NCBI GenBank assembly: GCA_021204765.1
Contig: JAJPYU010000247.1
Span: 1-6,408, forward strand
Direction: 5' to 3'
Length of the DNA: 6,408 bases
From: Clostridiales bacterium
Lineage (GTDB): Bacteria; Bacillota; Clostridia; Lachnospirales; Lachnospiraceae
Part shown: piece by piece, positions 6,165 to 6,408 of the stretch
Layout: the number at the start of each line of letters is the position of its first letter
How positions within the stretch are numbered: position 1 is the stretch's first letter
Position numbers and translations under genes: made by a program
Notes under the pieces: generated by a model
Databases searched by the model: none
Told to the model about the DNA's origin: nothing
The model's input: the letters and a program-made list of their open reading frames with translations, nothing else

Positions 6165-6193
6165 GATCATGATTATGAGATGTGAGGGCGACA

Positions 6194-6408
6194 ATGAATC
6201 AACGTGCACTGCGTATACTTGAATATGATAAGATTACTTCCCTGCTGGCGGGGCAGGCGACGTCCGAGGCCGGGAAAGAGCTCTGTTTTGGGATCAGGCC
6301 CATGACGGATTTGGAGGAGATTCGCCGGGCGCAGGGTCAGACAGCTGATGCTCTGGGCAGGATATTCTCCTTTGGGGAGCCCGGCTTTGCCGGGATAAAG
6401 GATCCGGG
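6194..6408 (+). CDS. mutS2: Endonuclease MutS2, N-terminal part (runs off the right edge)
   Basis: The first 71 codons are present and the gene continues beyond the window. The N-terminus MNQRALRILEYDKI, then ATSEAGKEL (about 23-31), PMTDLEEIRRAQ (36-47) and a short GEPGF segment match the start of MutS2. This is the Firmicute MutS homologue that lacks the mismatch-recognition domain and carries a C-terminal Smr nuclease domain. Family members suppress homologous recombination, or in Bacillus help rescue collided ribosomes. The ATPase and Smr domains are outside the window, so only the family call is possible. The ATG start is set by GAGGG at 6184-6188, 5 bases upstream, and by agreement with the family N-terminus. 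It is divergent from the exoribonuclease gene. Confidence 0.92.
   Translation, partial: MNQRALRILEYDKITSLLAGQATSEAGKELCFGIRPMTDLEEIRRAQGQTADALGRIFSFGEPGFAGIKDP

Noticed and set aside
6160..6178. Short inverted repeats (ATAAT/ATTAT and TCAT/ATGA) around the mutS2 start site
   Set aside because: The arms are only 4-5 bp in AT-rich DNA and overlap the -10, so chance is the simpler explanation.
1..6408. Search for mobile elements, CRISPR repeats, tRNA genes and defence or toxin-antitoxin systems
   Set aside because: No transposase, regularly spaced repeats, tRNA-like cloverleaf or relevant protein motif was seen; the protein genes are all housekeeping or metabolic.

Overview
The window looks like ordinary chromosome from a Gram-positive anaerobe of the Clostridia, most likely a Lachnospiraceae-type gut bacterium. 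This rests on three things: the pairing of the carboxyspermidine route with agmatine deiminase and N-carbamoylputrescine amidase, the presence of MutS2 and a YhaM-type exoribonuclease, and AG-rich ribosome binding sites with sigma-A-like promoters at moderate GC. The lineage is an inference from gene content, not a sequence match.

Left half (1-3407, + strand): the end of a polyamine operon. nspC (carboxynorspermidine/carboxyspermidine decarboxylase), aguA (agmatine deiminase) and aguB (N-carbamoylputrescine amidase) follow one another. AguA and AguB turn agmatine into putrescine. NspC performs the last step from putrescine and aspartate semialdehyde to spermidine. The missing partners, an arginine decarboxylase and a carboxyspermidine dehydrogenase, would be expected just left of base 1. 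An 11-codon open frame bridges nspC and aguA. The 111-base gap before aguB carries a small hairpin and a direct repeat, and may be an interspersed repeat.

Right half (3441-5913, - strand): a TRAM-domain 23S rRNA uracil-5-methyltransferase (RlmD/RumA family) lies downstream of a YhaM-type 3'-5' exoribonuclease. The two are 73 bases apart, and a 15-bp hairpin in the gap pairs fully only in the RNA of the - strand. This pair converges on the polyamine operon. Both products act on RNA.

Right edge (6194-6408, + strand): the first 71 codons of mutS2, divergent from the exoribonuclease gene. The 280-base region between them holds one good candidate promoter in each direction, an AT-rich 24-bp palindrome over the -10 of the leftward promoter, and a leader of about 180 bases before the exoribonuclease gene with several inverted repeats.

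I saw no mobile element, CRISPR array, tRNA or rRNA gene, toxin-antitoxin pair or defence island. All six protein genes belong to recognisable families. The items most worth a second look are non-coding: the leader and palindrome at 5914-6130, the strand-biased hairpin at 4917-4950, and the micro-ORF at 1249-1284.
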